A stretch of 64,000 nt of DNA. Origin: Bacillus velezensis. Its GTDB lineage: Bacteria; Bacillota; Bacilli; Bacillales; Bacillaceae. The translations under genes and the position numbers were made by a program. Within the stretch, counting starts at the first letter, position 1. Each line of letters starts with the position of its first letter. The notes under the pieces are model-generated. The model saw only the letters and a program-made list of their open reading frames with translations, did not search any database and was not told the DNA's origin. Below are positions 37,601 through 44,573 of the stretch, piece after piece. The stretch lies in assembly GCF_001461825.1 (NCBI RefSeq), contig NZ_LLZC01000018.1, positions 310,001 through 374,000 of the forward strand, written 5' to 3'.

Positions 37601-38757
37601 CGGATTACATGGTTCCGTCAGCTTTTGTCCAAATGAATGAACTGCCGCTGACACCGAATGGAAAGCTTGACCGAAAAGCGCTCCCTGCGCCTGACTTCCA
37701 AACGGAGGTCACCGGCCGGGGACCGAGAACGCCGCAGGAAGAAATGCTGTGTGAGCTGTTCGCAGAGGTGCTTCACCTGCCGCGTGTCGGTATTGATGAC
37801 AGATTCTTTGATTTAGGCGGCCATTCTTTGCTTGCGGTTCATTTAATGAGCCGTATTCGGGAAGCGATGGGAGCCGAGCTGAGTATCGGAACATTATTTG
37901 AAGCTCCTACGGTGGCAAGCCTTGCTGAAAGACTTGAGTCAGGAACGGGCGCAAGCGCGCTTGATGTTCTTCTTCCGCTCAGAACGGCAGGAGAAGAAAC
38001 ACCGTTGTTCTGTGTCCATCCGGCCGGCGGTCTCAGCTGGTGTTATGCCGGGCTGATGTCTTCTTTAGAGGCTGATTATCCGATATACGGCTTACAGGCG
38101 AGAGGCATCGGAAAAAAAGAACCGCTTCCGCAAAGCTTAGATGACATGGCGGCGGATTATATTGAAAAAATCCGCACCGTGCAGCCGAAAGGGCCGTACC
38201 GTCTGCTCGGCTGGTCTCTCGGAGGGAATGTCATTCAGGCCATGGCGACACAATTACAGAGCCGGGGTGAAGAGGTTTCGCTTTTGGTGATGCTTGACGC
38301 GTATCCGAATCATTTTCTGCCGATAAAAAATGCGCCTGATGACGAGGAAGCCGTTATTGCGCTGCTTGCCCTGGGAGGATACGACCCGGACAGCCTCGGG
38401 GATCAGCCGCTTGATTTTGACACCGCGCTGACCATTCTCCGCCGTGAGGGAAGCGCATTAGCCAGCCTGGATGAGTCAGTGATGATGAATCTGAAAGACA
38501 CGTACGTTAATTCTGTCGGGCTGTTAGGAACATACAAGCCGAAGCCGTTCCACGGAGATGTGCTGTTCTTCAGATCCACGATTATTCCGGAGTGGTTTGA
38601 CCCGATTGAGCCGGATACTTGGAAACCGTATATTACAGGGAAAATCGAGCGGTATGACTTAGACTGCCGCCATAAAGATATGTGCCAGCCGGGCCCGCTT
38701 GCCGACATCGGCGCGATTCTGGCAGAGAAATTAAACGGACGGCGTACAGTCCGGTAA
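31630..38757 (+). CDS. dhbF: bacillibactin nonribosomal peptide synthetase DhbF
   Basis: A 2375-residue dimodular NRPS with order C-A-T-C-A-T-TE. C1 has HHIAIDGYG (about 136), C2 HHIAGDGWS (about 1171). The carrier serines are in LGGHSLLAG (about 989) and LGGHSLLAV (about 2065), and the thioesterase nucleophile in GWSLGG (about 2194). Reading the eight to nine binding-pocket positions around the A4-A5 cores gives DILQLGLIW for module 1 (the known glycine code) and DFWNIGMVH for module 2 (threonine). It joins DHB-Gly-Thr units and cyclises three of them. AGGGAGAG lies before the ATG at 31630. Confidence 0.96.
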   Translation: MHDTQQLPLTGAQAGIWFAQQLDPDNPIYNTGEYVEINGAIDVNIFKTALERVLTEAASLHARFEEGADGPKQIINPPFEAAIDVIDVSSEADPKQAALRLMQTDLDEPVDMAAGPLFRDILFQAGPERFFWYQRIHHIAIDGYGFSLLARRTAHVYTAIREGRPDNGRSFGSLEELVKEEQEYRASDQFLKDREFWMEKFADEPDVVSLAERAPRTSTRFRRSTAYLSETALQHVKAIPNWHEAVTAAAAVYVHRMTNAGDIVLGLPMMGRIGSISLNIPSMVMNLLPLRLSLRPDMNFHEAVSQVAKEIRNIRRHQKYRHEDMRRDLKLLGENRRLFGPQVNVMPFDYALDFAGAPGTVHNLSAGPVDDLSINVYDRADGSGMRVDFDANPEVYSAEDIENHQKRFLLLLESAVKDQTQKIGTLNLLLESERLRVLESWNDTRKAEKQKSLPELFYEQAVKTPDRPAIITENEELSYAELNKRANQLAGMLKEKGLGPEQFAALLLPRSQELAVSMLAVLKTGAAYLPLDPDFPSERITYMLKDAQPACLITTMELSGRMPEDSDAKRIILDDPDTVKTVAAQNADCPAQAECSPLHPAYIIYTSGSTGKPKGVVVTLKSVSNFLLSMREMFPLGEQDRLLAVTTAAFDISGLELFLPLISGAGGVIARKETIQEPRALAHMIHSYGISIMQATPTLWHSLVTNEPDSLRALRVLVGGEALPNALMHALLESGCTVTNLYGPTETTIWSAAQPLAKDHTGAPPIGTPIWNTRVYVLDAALQPVPPGIAGELYIAGEGLARGYYNRPDLTAERFIADPYGPAGARMYRTGDLVRWREDGSLDYISRADHQIKIRGFRIELGEIESVLSKYPGISQAAVIVREDQPGDKRLAAYAVADQPLDIGGLRAYMAESLPDYMVPGAFVQLKELPLTPNKKLDRSALPAPDFSAVLSDRGPRTPQEEILCDLFAEVLGLARVGIDDGFFELGGHSLLAGRLMSRVRETMGAELGIGRLFDTPTVAGLAAQLDTAKSARPKLKPFDRPEHIPLSFAQLRLWFLYCLEGPSPTYNIPVIVRMSGKLDQSALKHAFYDVVSRHESLRTVFPENKGSSHQLILSAEEARPVFTETRADKNELQDMLAAAARYRFDLAKEPAVRAELFDLGDGEYTLMILLHHIAGDGWSLNPLMRDLSIAYIARQTGEKAEWAPLAVQYADYALWQQQLLGSASDSESLIARQLDFWKKTLENVPDQLELPSDFPRPAESSYRGGVIPVNIGQELHARLLSLARNQRVSLFMVLQSGLSALLTRLGAGTDIPIGSPIAGRSDDALGDLVGMFINTLVLRTDTSGDPSFCELLERVREMNLAAYEHQDVPFERLVEELNPVRSRSRHPLFQVMLAFQNTPDPVLSLPDMETSLQISSVGSSKFDLTLELAEQRHDDGTPAGIEGLLEFSTDLFRKETAEALAGRLLLLLEDAASHPDKPIGSLTILSDEERRKLLPVKRAKQHIQPRQTLPELFEIQAAAKADETAAVFEESGLTYKELNERANQLAHMMIARGVGPEQFVALALPRSLDMIVGLLAVLKTGAAYLPLDPDYPADRIAFMLHDAKPVFMLTNREGASKLSIESGMPAFILDDPQNKETLRQYAVTNPENADRIRPLSPLHPAYVIYTSGSTGVPKGVIIPHSNVIRLFESTRHWYHFHSDDVWTMFHSYAFDFSVWEMWGPLLHGGRLVIVPHDISRSPEAFLHLLVKERVTVLNQTPSAFYQLMHAEKEQKELGRQLALRYIIFGGEALELSRLEDWYSRHADNQPVLVNMYGITETTVHVSYLELDKNIAELRANSLIGCGIPDLNVYVLDDRLEPVPPGITGEMYVAGGGVARGYLGRQSLTAERFVADPYGPPGTRMYRTGDLARLRTDGSLDYMGRADHQIKIRGFRIELGEIEAVLVKHPDVEDAAVVVREDRPGDKRLAAYLVRSAGSTLDTGDMRRFAEESLPDYMVPSAFVQMNELPLTPNGKLDRKALPAPDFQTEVTGRGPRTPQEEMLCELFAEVLHLPRVGIDDRFFDLGGHSLLAVHLMSRIREAMGAELSIGTLFEAPTVASLAERLESGTGASALDVLLPLRTAGEETPLFCVHPAGGLSWCYAGLMSSLEADYPIYGLQARGIGKKEPLPQSLDDMAADYIEKIRTVQPKGPYRLLGWSLGGNVIQAMATQLQSRGEEVSLLVMLDAYPNHFLPIKNAPDDEEAVIALLALGGYDPDSLGDQPLDFDTALTILRREGSALASLDESVMMNLKDTYVNSVGLLGTYKPKPFHGDVLFFRSTIIPEWFDPIEPDTWKPYITGKIERYDLDCRHKDMCQPGPLADIGAILAEKLNGRRTVR

Positions 38758-38775
38758 AGAAAGGAAAGAGATGAT

Positions 38776-38991
38776 ATGACAAATCCATTTGAACGGGAAG
38801 ACGGCTCATACCATGTGCTCGTCAATGCTGAAGGCCAGTACTCACTGTGGCCGGCCTATCTGGATGTACCGGACGGCTGGGAAACCCGCCTGACGAATGA
38901 AACCCGCCCCGTTTGTCTCGAATATATTGAAACAAACTGGCGTGATATGAGGCCGGAAAGCCTGAAACAGGCCGAAGCCGCTAAAATGTAA
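38776..38991 (+). CDS. mbtH: MbtH-like protein
   Basis: A 71-residue MbtH-family protein. The motif NAEGQYSLWPAYLDVPDGW (about residues 16-34) and the tail TNWRDMRPESL are diagnostic. MbtH proteins bind and stabilise NRPS adenylation domains, here presumably both A domains of DhbF. It follows dhbF by 18 bases with GAAAGGAAAGAG upstream and ends the dhb operon at a terminator. B. subtilis calls it ybdZ. Confidence 0.95.
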   Translation: MTNPFEREDGSYHVLVNAEGQYSLWPAYLDVPDGWETRLTNETRPVCLEYIETNWRDMRPESLKQAEAAKM

Positions 38992-38994
38992 TAA

Positions 38995-39026
38995 GAAAAG
39001 CCTGCCGTTATTTCGGCAGGCTTTTT
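38995..39026. terminator. terminator of the dhb operon
   Basis: GCCTGCCG and CGGCAGGC flank TTATTT with AAAA before and TTTTT after. Confidence 0.88.
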
Positions 39027-39035
39027 ATGCGGACA

Positions 39036-39713
39036 TCAGCCGTTAAGCTGTGTATGATCACAAAATGTATAAGGGTGGCCTTCTTCATTCGTGCACCATG
39101 ACTGAGACAGAAAAGCCAAAAAGACCGCGGCCCACTGGTCTGCAAACTGGATTAAAATACCGCCGTCGTGCCACGTTCCGTTATCCTTCTTCCAGCGTGT
39201 ATCAATTGGGTTTCCCTGATTCATATGAATATTATGCATGCCGTTTGTCGGCTTGAACCCGAAAATCTTATCAGCGCCCGGCTCCGGCCCGAATTTAGAG
39301 CCGTAAATATAGACGGTGGCTTTTTCTGATTTGGCTTTTTGCATGTACGTCTCAATAAAGTCATTTAAGTCATTATCCGGACCGGTGACTTCATGCGGGA
39401 GGGGCACCATGTTCCGGGGATCAAACAATCCGCCGCGGACATAATCCAGCGCCAGCTCACGGCTGGTTTCATCAATTGGGGTATATCCATACGGAATGTT
39501 GGGCAGCAGGGTGATCGCGCTTGCGTCAAAATGATCGCGTGCCGCATACAGAACCTCTGATTCTTTTGAACTTGACATGACATTGATCGCACAGCGATAG
39601 CGCGTATCAGGCTCGCCTAGCACCTCGACTTGAAAATGCGGAGAATCATCATCTGTTTCCCTTTTCATATCTGACACAGTGCCTTTTAATACACCATAGT
39701 GCTGAACAGCCAT
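39036..39713 (-). CDS. yukJ: YukJ family protein (DUF2278)
   Basis: A 225-residue protein recognised as YukJ. Its body has VYIYGSKFGPEPGADKIFGF (about residues 134-153, a likely nucleotide or metal site), GMHNIHMNQGN (about 157-167) and WHDGGILIQFAD (about 182). These are the conserved blocks of DUF2278. No signal peptide or membrane segment. Function is unknown. AGGAGG lies before the ATG at 39713. It is convergent with the dhb operon. Confidence 0.85.
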   Translation of the reverse strand: MAVQHYGVLKGTVSDMKRETDDDSPHFQVEVLGEPDTRYRCAINVMSSSKESEVLYAARDHFDASAITLLPNIPYGYTPIDETSRELALDYVRGGLFDPRNMVPLPHEVTGPDNDLNDFIETYMQKAKSEKATVYIYGSKFGPEPGADKIFGFKPTNGMHNIHMNQGNPIDTRWKKDNGTWHDGGILIQFADQWAAVFLAFLSQSWCTNEEGHPYTFCDHTQLNG

Positions 39714-39784
39714 ATGAATCCTCCTTTTTCTTCCGGGATATGAATTGATATTCGAGACAGGGGGCCGTTTTTCCTTTTATGAGA

Positions 39785-39822
39785 AAGAAAAAAGGACAGC
39801 CCGCTGATCAGGCTGTCCTCTT
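39785..39822 (-). terminator. terminator after ald
   Basis: On the minus strand AGGACAGCC and GGCTGTCCT pair around TGATCAGCG, followed by TTTTTTC. Confidence 0.8.
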
Positions 39823-39830
39823 CATATCTA

Positions 39831-40961
39831 TTAAGCTTTTGCAGCCGAACCTTGCATTGCTTTTTCAGCAGGCACGTAGTCATAGCCTAAGTCTTTGGCT
39901 ACCGCTTCATACGTGACATGTCCATTAGCCGTATTTAAGCCCGCTTTAAGCGCAGGGCTGTCTGCAATGGCTTGTGCCGCGCCTTTATTGGCGATTTGAA
40001 GCGCGTAAGGAACGGTTACATTCGTTAATGCGAGCGTAGACGTACGCGGTACGGCGCCCGGCATATTGGCGACAGCGTAGTGAACGACGCCGTGTTTTTC
40101 GTAAGTTGGATTATCGTGGGTTGTAATATGATCAACGGTTTCCACAATGCCGCCCTGATCGATGGCAACATCAACAATGACGGAACCCGGTTTCATTTGT
40201 TTAACCATTTCTTCCGTAACGAGAGTCGGCGCTTTGGCTCCCGGGATGAGCACGGCGCAGATCAGAAGATCCGCTTCCGCGACGGAATCTGCAATATTTA
40301 CAGGGTTTGACATCAATGTTTTAATCTGATGCCCGAAAATATCATCAAGCTGACGCAGTCGGTCTGCGTTCAAATCGATCATTGTCACATCGGCACCGAG
40401 TCCGACAGCCATTTTCGCGGCATTTGTTCCGACGCCGCCCCCTCCGATGATTGTGACTTTTCCGCGGGATACACCCGGTACGCCGGCTAATAAAATTCCT
40501 TTTCCGCCCTTTGGTTTTTCAAGAAACTGAGCCCCGATTTGAGCGGCCATTCTGCCGGCCACTTCGGACATCGGCGTAAGCAGCGGAAGGGAACGTCCGT
40601 CCGTTACCGTTTCGTACGCGATAGCTGTCACGCCTTTTTCTGTAAGCGCTTTAGCTAATTCCGGCTCTGCAGCTAAATGAAGGTAAGTGAATAAGACCAG
40701 ACCTTGACGGAAATACGCATACTCTTCAGCCAGCGGTTCTTTTACCTTCATGACCATTTCCGCATCCCATACTTGCTTTCTGTCCTCCAGAATTTCCGCC
40801 CCTGCTGATACGTAATCTTCATTTGTAAAGCCGCTTCCGAGTCCCGCTCCGGATTCCACAAGAACCCGATGGCCGTTTCCGATAAGCTGTGAAACGCCTC
40901 CAGGTGTTAATGCCACTCGATTTTCATTGTTTTTGATTTCCTTTGGAACCCCGATAATCAT
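39831..40961 (-). CDS. ald: L-alanine dehydrogenase
   Basis: A 376-residue NAD-dependent enzyme that deaminates alanine to pyruvate, needed for alanine use and sporulation in B. subtilis. [14 protein letters not shown] at the start and [18 protein letters not shown] (about 88-105) are family motifs. The NAD-binding loop reads [11 protein letters not shown] (about 172-182). The ATG at 40961 has GGGGG eight bases upstream; the in-frame TTG at 40976 lacks a site. The regulator AdeR is encoded immediately upstream on the same strand. Confidence 0.96.
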   Translation of the reverse strand: MIIGVPKEIKNNENRVALTPGGVSQLIGNGHRVLVESGAGLGSGFTNEDYVSAGAEILEDRKQVWDAEMVMKVKEPLAEEYAYFRQGLVLFTYLHLAAEPELAKALTEKGVTAIAYETVTDGRSLPLLTPMSEVAGRMAAQIGAQFLEKPKGGKGILLAGVPGVSRGKVTIIGGGGVGTNAAKMAVGLGADVTMIDLNADRLRQLDDIFGHQIKTLMSNPVNIADSVAEADLLICAVLIPGAKAPTLVTEEMVKQMKPGSVIVDVAIDQGGIVETVDHITTHDNPTYEKHGVVHYAVANMPGAVPRTSTLALTNVTVPYALQIANKGAAQAIADSPALKAGLNTANGHVTYEAVAKDLGYDYVPAEKAMQGSAAKA

Positions 40962-41064
40962 GTCTGTTTCCCCCAATGTTTGTGTGATGCTTCAAGTGTA
41001 GCGCGATTTTTGCGAAAATTCTTTGTTTGAAACAGAAAATAAAAAAACACGGATTTGTGAAATT

Positions 41065-42294
41065 TCACGAACCCATGCTGCGAAGTTTGATATCAAGGTA
41101 AATCGTAAACTTTTCATTCACATTTTTTAAGTCGATTTCTGCGATCTGGCTGATTCTTTTCAGCCTGTAATTCAATGTATTGACATGGATGTTAAGCGCT
41201 TTAGCGGCGGTGTTGACGTTGCTGTCGGCATCAATAAAATGTTCGAGCGTTTTTACCATATCGGCTTGGTGCTCCCTGTCATACTGCTCAAGCTTTGAGA
41301 GAGAATAGTTCATATAGCCGCTGTGCTTGCGTTTTTCATCCAACACATCCAGGTACTGATAAATGCCGAGTTCAGAAAAGCTGAAAAGGTGTTTGGTTTC
41401 TCTCACAAACCGCTCTTTCGCTTTTAATACGGAAAGCGCTTCCTGATAGGAGCGGTAAACATAAGAAATCGATTCGTAAATACCGCCGACCGCAATCGAC
41501 GCATCCTCAATTTTATATCGTTCCTTCAGCTGTTTTTGAATATGAAGGGCGAAGTGCTTTAAATCTTTAAAAGGCTGATCGGTTTTCGGCGCGGCTAATA
41601 AGATTAATTCATTTGAATCAACAGTCGCCAGCATGACATGAATCTGCTGTGTCGTTTCCTGCAAATATTGCAGCTGCTGTTCCGTCTTTTCAGTCAGCTC
41701 ATCATGTAAACGGATGATCATGACGCTGAACACGGACGGCAGCGCCATCCCGAGCTTATGAAACCCTTCGGCCATTTCGGCTTCCTGATAAATATGGCCG
41801 GTCAGCATTTTCCAAAAAAACTCCTGGCCCCGCTCTTCGATTTTCGTTTTGCGGATCTGCAGGTGCAAAAGCTTGTTCCGCACCGCTTTGGCTGCCAGCT
41901 GAAGTGTCTTCAGATCTTCGTCATTGAGCTTTTTTTTGATCTCAAGCGCCCAAATAAATCCGAGAACCTGACTGTTTTTCCAGATGGAAATCGCCACGCG
42001 GTTGCTCAGGCCCACCTCGTCAATTTCTTTCACTTTGATCGGCTGGTCCGTTTTTAAAAGGGCCGGAATGGTTCCGTCTTTCCACAGTTTGTTGATGACT
42101 TTTTCCGGCACCCTCCGCCCGATAATCGTCGACGTCCGGGCCGGATCTGTACAATCGCTGTGCGTGCTGTATGCAAGCAGTTTATGATTAACGTCTTCTA
42201 TTGTAATGGGGCATTGAAGAACTTCACTGATATGGTCGGCAACATCTTCAAGCCTGTCGAAACTGTACTTAAATGGATCCTTTGGATTGGTCAT
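41065..42294 (-). CDS. adeR: PucR-family regulator AdeR
   Basis: A 409-residue transcription regulator. The C-terminal PucR helix-turn-helix is visible as NVNTAAKALNIHVNTLNYRLKRIS (shown in part: LNIHVNTLNYR, about 371-381), preceded by a GGDEF-like/CdaR domain in the middle. The N-terminal half probably senses a small molecule. AdeR is known in B. subtilis as the activator of ald, and here it lies directly upstream of ald on the same strand with 103 bases between. ATG at 42294. Confidence 0.92.
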   Translation of the reverse strand: MTNPKDPFKYSFDRLEDVADHISEVLQCPITIEDVNHKLLAYSTHSDCTDPARTSTIIGRRVPEKVINKLWKDGTIPALLKTDQPIKVKEIDEVGLSNRVAISIWKNSQVLGFIWALEIKKKLNDEDLKTLQLAAKAVRNKLLHLQIRKTKIEERGQEFFWKMLTGHIYQEAEMAEGFHKLGMALPSVFSVMIIRLHDELTEKTEQQLQYLQETTQQIHVMLATVDSNELILLAAPKTDQPFKDLKHFALHIQKQLKERYKIEDASIAVGGIYESISYVYRSYQEALSVLKAKERFVRETKHLFSFSELGIYQYLDVLDEKRKHSGYMNYSLSKLEQYDREHQADMVKTLEHFIDADSNVNTAAKALNIHVNTLNYRLKRISQIAEIDLKNVNEKFTIYLDIKLRSMGS

Positions 42295-42609
42295 CTGTAT
42301 CCCTACTTTTTCATAGCTTCATATCTTGATCTTACCATCTTGCTTTTCAGACTGAAAGGCATCTTTGCAGGGAAATGGACTAGGACAATAAGATCATTCG
42401 ATGAAATCGAAAATAATAAGAAAATCATACTATTGTATTTACAAAATGTGTAAATGTGACGAAAAATCCAATATATCATAAGACTCATTTTGTAAAATTA
42501 AAACAGATTTGTTTGACTGTACCGAATGGTTGTTTTTATAATAATGACGTTCAAAAAATAAGTGAATTAGCCCATATTTAGGCTGATGACACAGGAGGGT
42601 ATAAGGAAT
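42295..42609. other. divergent intergenic region adeR-yukE
   Basis: A 315-base AT-rich gap without a credible gene. It contains the yukE promoter near its right end (42513-42542) and must contain the adeR promoter near its left end. Runs such as AATTTGTAAAATT around 42490 could bind AT-preferring regulators such as DegU, but no clear box stands out. Confidence 0.5.
42513..42542 (+). promoter_or_regulatory. sigma-A promoter of the yuk/yue operon
   Basis: TTGACT (42513) and TATAAT (42537) are 18 bases apart, about 68 bases upstream of the yukE start. Confidence 0.75.
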
Positions 42610-42903
42610 ATGTCTGGATTAATTCGTGTCACACCCGAAGAGCTAAGAGCGATGGCTAAGCAATATGGCGTTGAAAGTCAGGAAGTCATGAATCAGGTTG
42701 ACCGCCTGAACCGCATGATTTCTGATTTGAAAGGCATGTGGGAAGGTGCTTCAAGTGAAGCATTTGCGGATCAATATGAGCAGCTGAAACCTTCATTTAT
42801 TAAAATGTCTGAATTGCTTCAAGATGTGAATCATCAGCTCGATCAAACGGCAAATACGCTTGAGTCTACTGACCAAGATATCGCTAACCAAATTCGCGGA
42901 TAA
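42610..42903 (+). CDS. yukE: WXG100 secreted protein YukE (EsxA-like)
   Basis: A 97-residue WXG100 protein, the secreted substrate of the Firmicute type VII system. The central turn is MWEGAS (W-E-G at about residues 43-45) between two long amphipathic helices, and the C-terminus TDQDIANQIRG carries the acidic targeting tail. It should form a helical-hairpin dimer exported by the YukB motor. ATG 42610 follows GGAGGG. A partial terminator after the gene probably makes it the most abundant product of the operon. Confidence 0.96.
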   Translation: MSGLIRVTPEELRAMAKQYGVESQEVMNQVDRLNRMISDLKGMWEGASSEAFADQYEQLKPSFIKMSELLQDVNHQLDQTANTLESTDQDIANQIRG

Positions 42904-42920
42904 TAAGATGAATGAAGAAA

Positions 42921-42959
42921 CGGAGCGCCTGATTCAATCAAGAAGACGGCGCTCTTTCT
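42921..42959 (+). terminator. intra-operon hairpin between yukE and yukD
   Basis: GAGCGCC (42923) and GGCGCTC (42948) pair with an 18-base loop, followed by TTTCTAT. The weak T-run suggests partial termination. Confidence 0.55.
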
Positions 42960-42978
42960 ATGTAAGGGTGATATGAAT

Positions 42979-43218
42979 ATGTATATCGATATTACAATAG
43001 ATTTAACACATTATAACGGCAGCGTCTTCGATCTCAGATTGTCAGATTACCATTCTGTGAAAAAAGTCATTGATATTGCCCGGCAGGCTCAGCATGTATC
43101 CGTTCCGCCGCGTGAAGGCTATTGGATCAGAGTAGTCAATAAAGAAACGGTTTTTTCCGGAGAACAAAAGCTATCTGACTGCGGCATTACGAACGGAGAC
43201 CGCCTTGAAATTTTATGA
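42979..43218 (+). CDS. yukD: ubiquitin-like type VII secretion protein YukD (EsaB)
   Basis: A 79-residue ubiquitin-fold protein with no C-terminal Gly-Gly, recognised as YukD/EsaB. It begins MYIDITIDL, has the hydrophobic core strand RLSDYHSVKKVIDIA and ends GITNGDRLEIL. It is essential for Yuk secretion in B. subtilis, though it is not conjugated. I chose the ATG at 42979, eight bases after AAGGGTG, over an ATG at 42973. Confidence 0.95.
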   Translation: MYIDITIDLTHYNGSVFDLRLSDYHSVKKVIDIARQAQHVSVPPREGYWIRVVNKETVFSGEQKLSDCGITNGDRLEIL

Positions 43219-43232
43219 AAGGACATGGTGGA

Positions 43233-44519
43233 ATGACAGGTCATAACAGATCTTATTTAGAAACAGAATTAGACGCCATCCGGGAAGAAACCGAATCAGG
43301 CTTCACGTTCACCTTCCAGCGGGAAAAAATCAAGCTTCTTGACGGGCTGGAAGCAAATGTGATTAAAGATGCTGATCCTTTTTTTCAAAAAGAGGTCTCA
43401 GTTTCAGAAGACGAAGTAACCATCACAATTAAACCTCCTTCTTCTTATCAGGCTTTCCGCTATATAAAAGGAAAAGATAAAAAAAGCAGGTGGCAATTTG
43501 CCTACCGTCTCGTCCAAGCCGTGAAACAGCATAAGCTGAAACGTCTCAATCTGATTGCCGCCCCTGAAAATATCGTGTTTGATAAAGCGCTGACGCCTTA
43601 CTTTCTTCATTACGGCGTAAAGGAGAGCCTTCCGCCTTATGAGGAAGATAGAGAAAGGGTATTAAAAGAGCTCAAAGCCTGTGCGGCGCTTGCAGCTGAC
43701 GGGGCGTACACCTTCGATGAATATTTGAAGTACAAGGAGACGCTTCACTTCTCTCCTGAGGTGAAAAGCGTGCTAGAGGCGGAGACGATTGAAGAACTGG
43801 AAGAAACCATTCAAACCGCAATTGATTCCCTCGAAGAAAGGGACAAGACATACATAAAACTGCCGAAAAAGAAATGGAAAATCCAAAGATACGCCGGTCT
43901 GGCGCTTGCCGTCCTCCTTGTGCCGACACTTCTTTACTCCTTATACGTTCTGTTTTTCGCCCAGCCGAAGCAAGAGGCAATTACAGAAAGCAACCGCTAT
44001 TTTTTAAATCAGCAGTACAGCAAAGTCATTGACACACTCGCTAAATACGATGCGGAAAGCCTCCCGGAATCTGTGCAGTATGAGCTTGCTTCCTCTTATG
44101 TGGCAGTTGAAAATCTGAGGGAAGAGCAACGGAAAAACATCGGGAATCTGGTCACGCTGCAATCAGACCCGAAGCATTTCCTTTATTGGATTGATATCGG
44201 CAGAGGGGAAAATGAAGAAGCCATCAAAATCGGCCGCAATCTTGAGTACAACCCGTACATCTGGCTCGGACTTACAAAATATAAACAGCAATTATTAGCG
44301 GATGACAGTATGAAAGACGACGAAAAGCAGAAAGAACTGGACGCCGTGGAAAGCGAGCTTGCGAAGGCGAAAAAAGAGGCGGAGGAACAGCATAAAGAAG
44401 CGAAGGAAAACGGTGACACCGCCGAAGCTTCCGCCGGACAGGATGAAAGCAAACAAGACAAAGCGAAAGATAACAAAGAGAACGACAAGAAAGATGAGAA
44501 AAAAGATGAAAAAAAATAA
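43233..44519 (+). CDS. yukC: type VII secretion membrane protein YukC (EssB)
   Basis: A 428-residue protein with three parts: an N-terminal cytosolic pseudokinase-like domain (about 1-200), one transmembrane helix (about 219-242, LALAVLLVPTLLYSLYVLFFA in part), and an external helical domain ending in a Lys/Glu-rich, low-complexity tail (KDEKKDEKK). EssB binds the translocon and is essential for export. The ATG at 43233 follows AAAGGACATGGTGG; an ATG at 43215 overlapping the yukD stop is the alternative. The tail is often variable among strains. Confidence 0.93.
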   Translation: MTGHNRSYLETELDAIREETESGFTFTFQREKIKLLDGLEANVIKDADPFFQKEVSVSEDEVTITIKPPSSYQAFRYIKGKDKKSRWQFAYRLVQAVKQHKLKRLNLIAAPENIVFDKALTPYFLHYGVKESLPPYEEDRERVLKELKACAALAADGAYTFDEYLKYKETLHFSPEVKSVLEAETIEELEETIQTAIDSLEERDKTYIKLPKKKWKIQRYAGLALAVLLVPTLLYSLYVLFFAQPKQEAITESNRYFLNQQYSKVIDTLAKYDAESLPESVQYELASSYVAVENLREEQRKNIGNLVTLQSDPKHFLYWIDIGRGENEEAIKIGRNLEYNPYIWLGLTKYKQQLLADDSMKDDEKQKELDAVESELAKAKKEAEEQHKEAKENGDTAEASAGQDESKQDKAKDNKENDKKDEKKDEKK

Positions 44520-44573
44520 CAGCACACATCAAATGGCCGCAGGTAACGATCAGGCTGTCAGGAGGTTCGCCAT

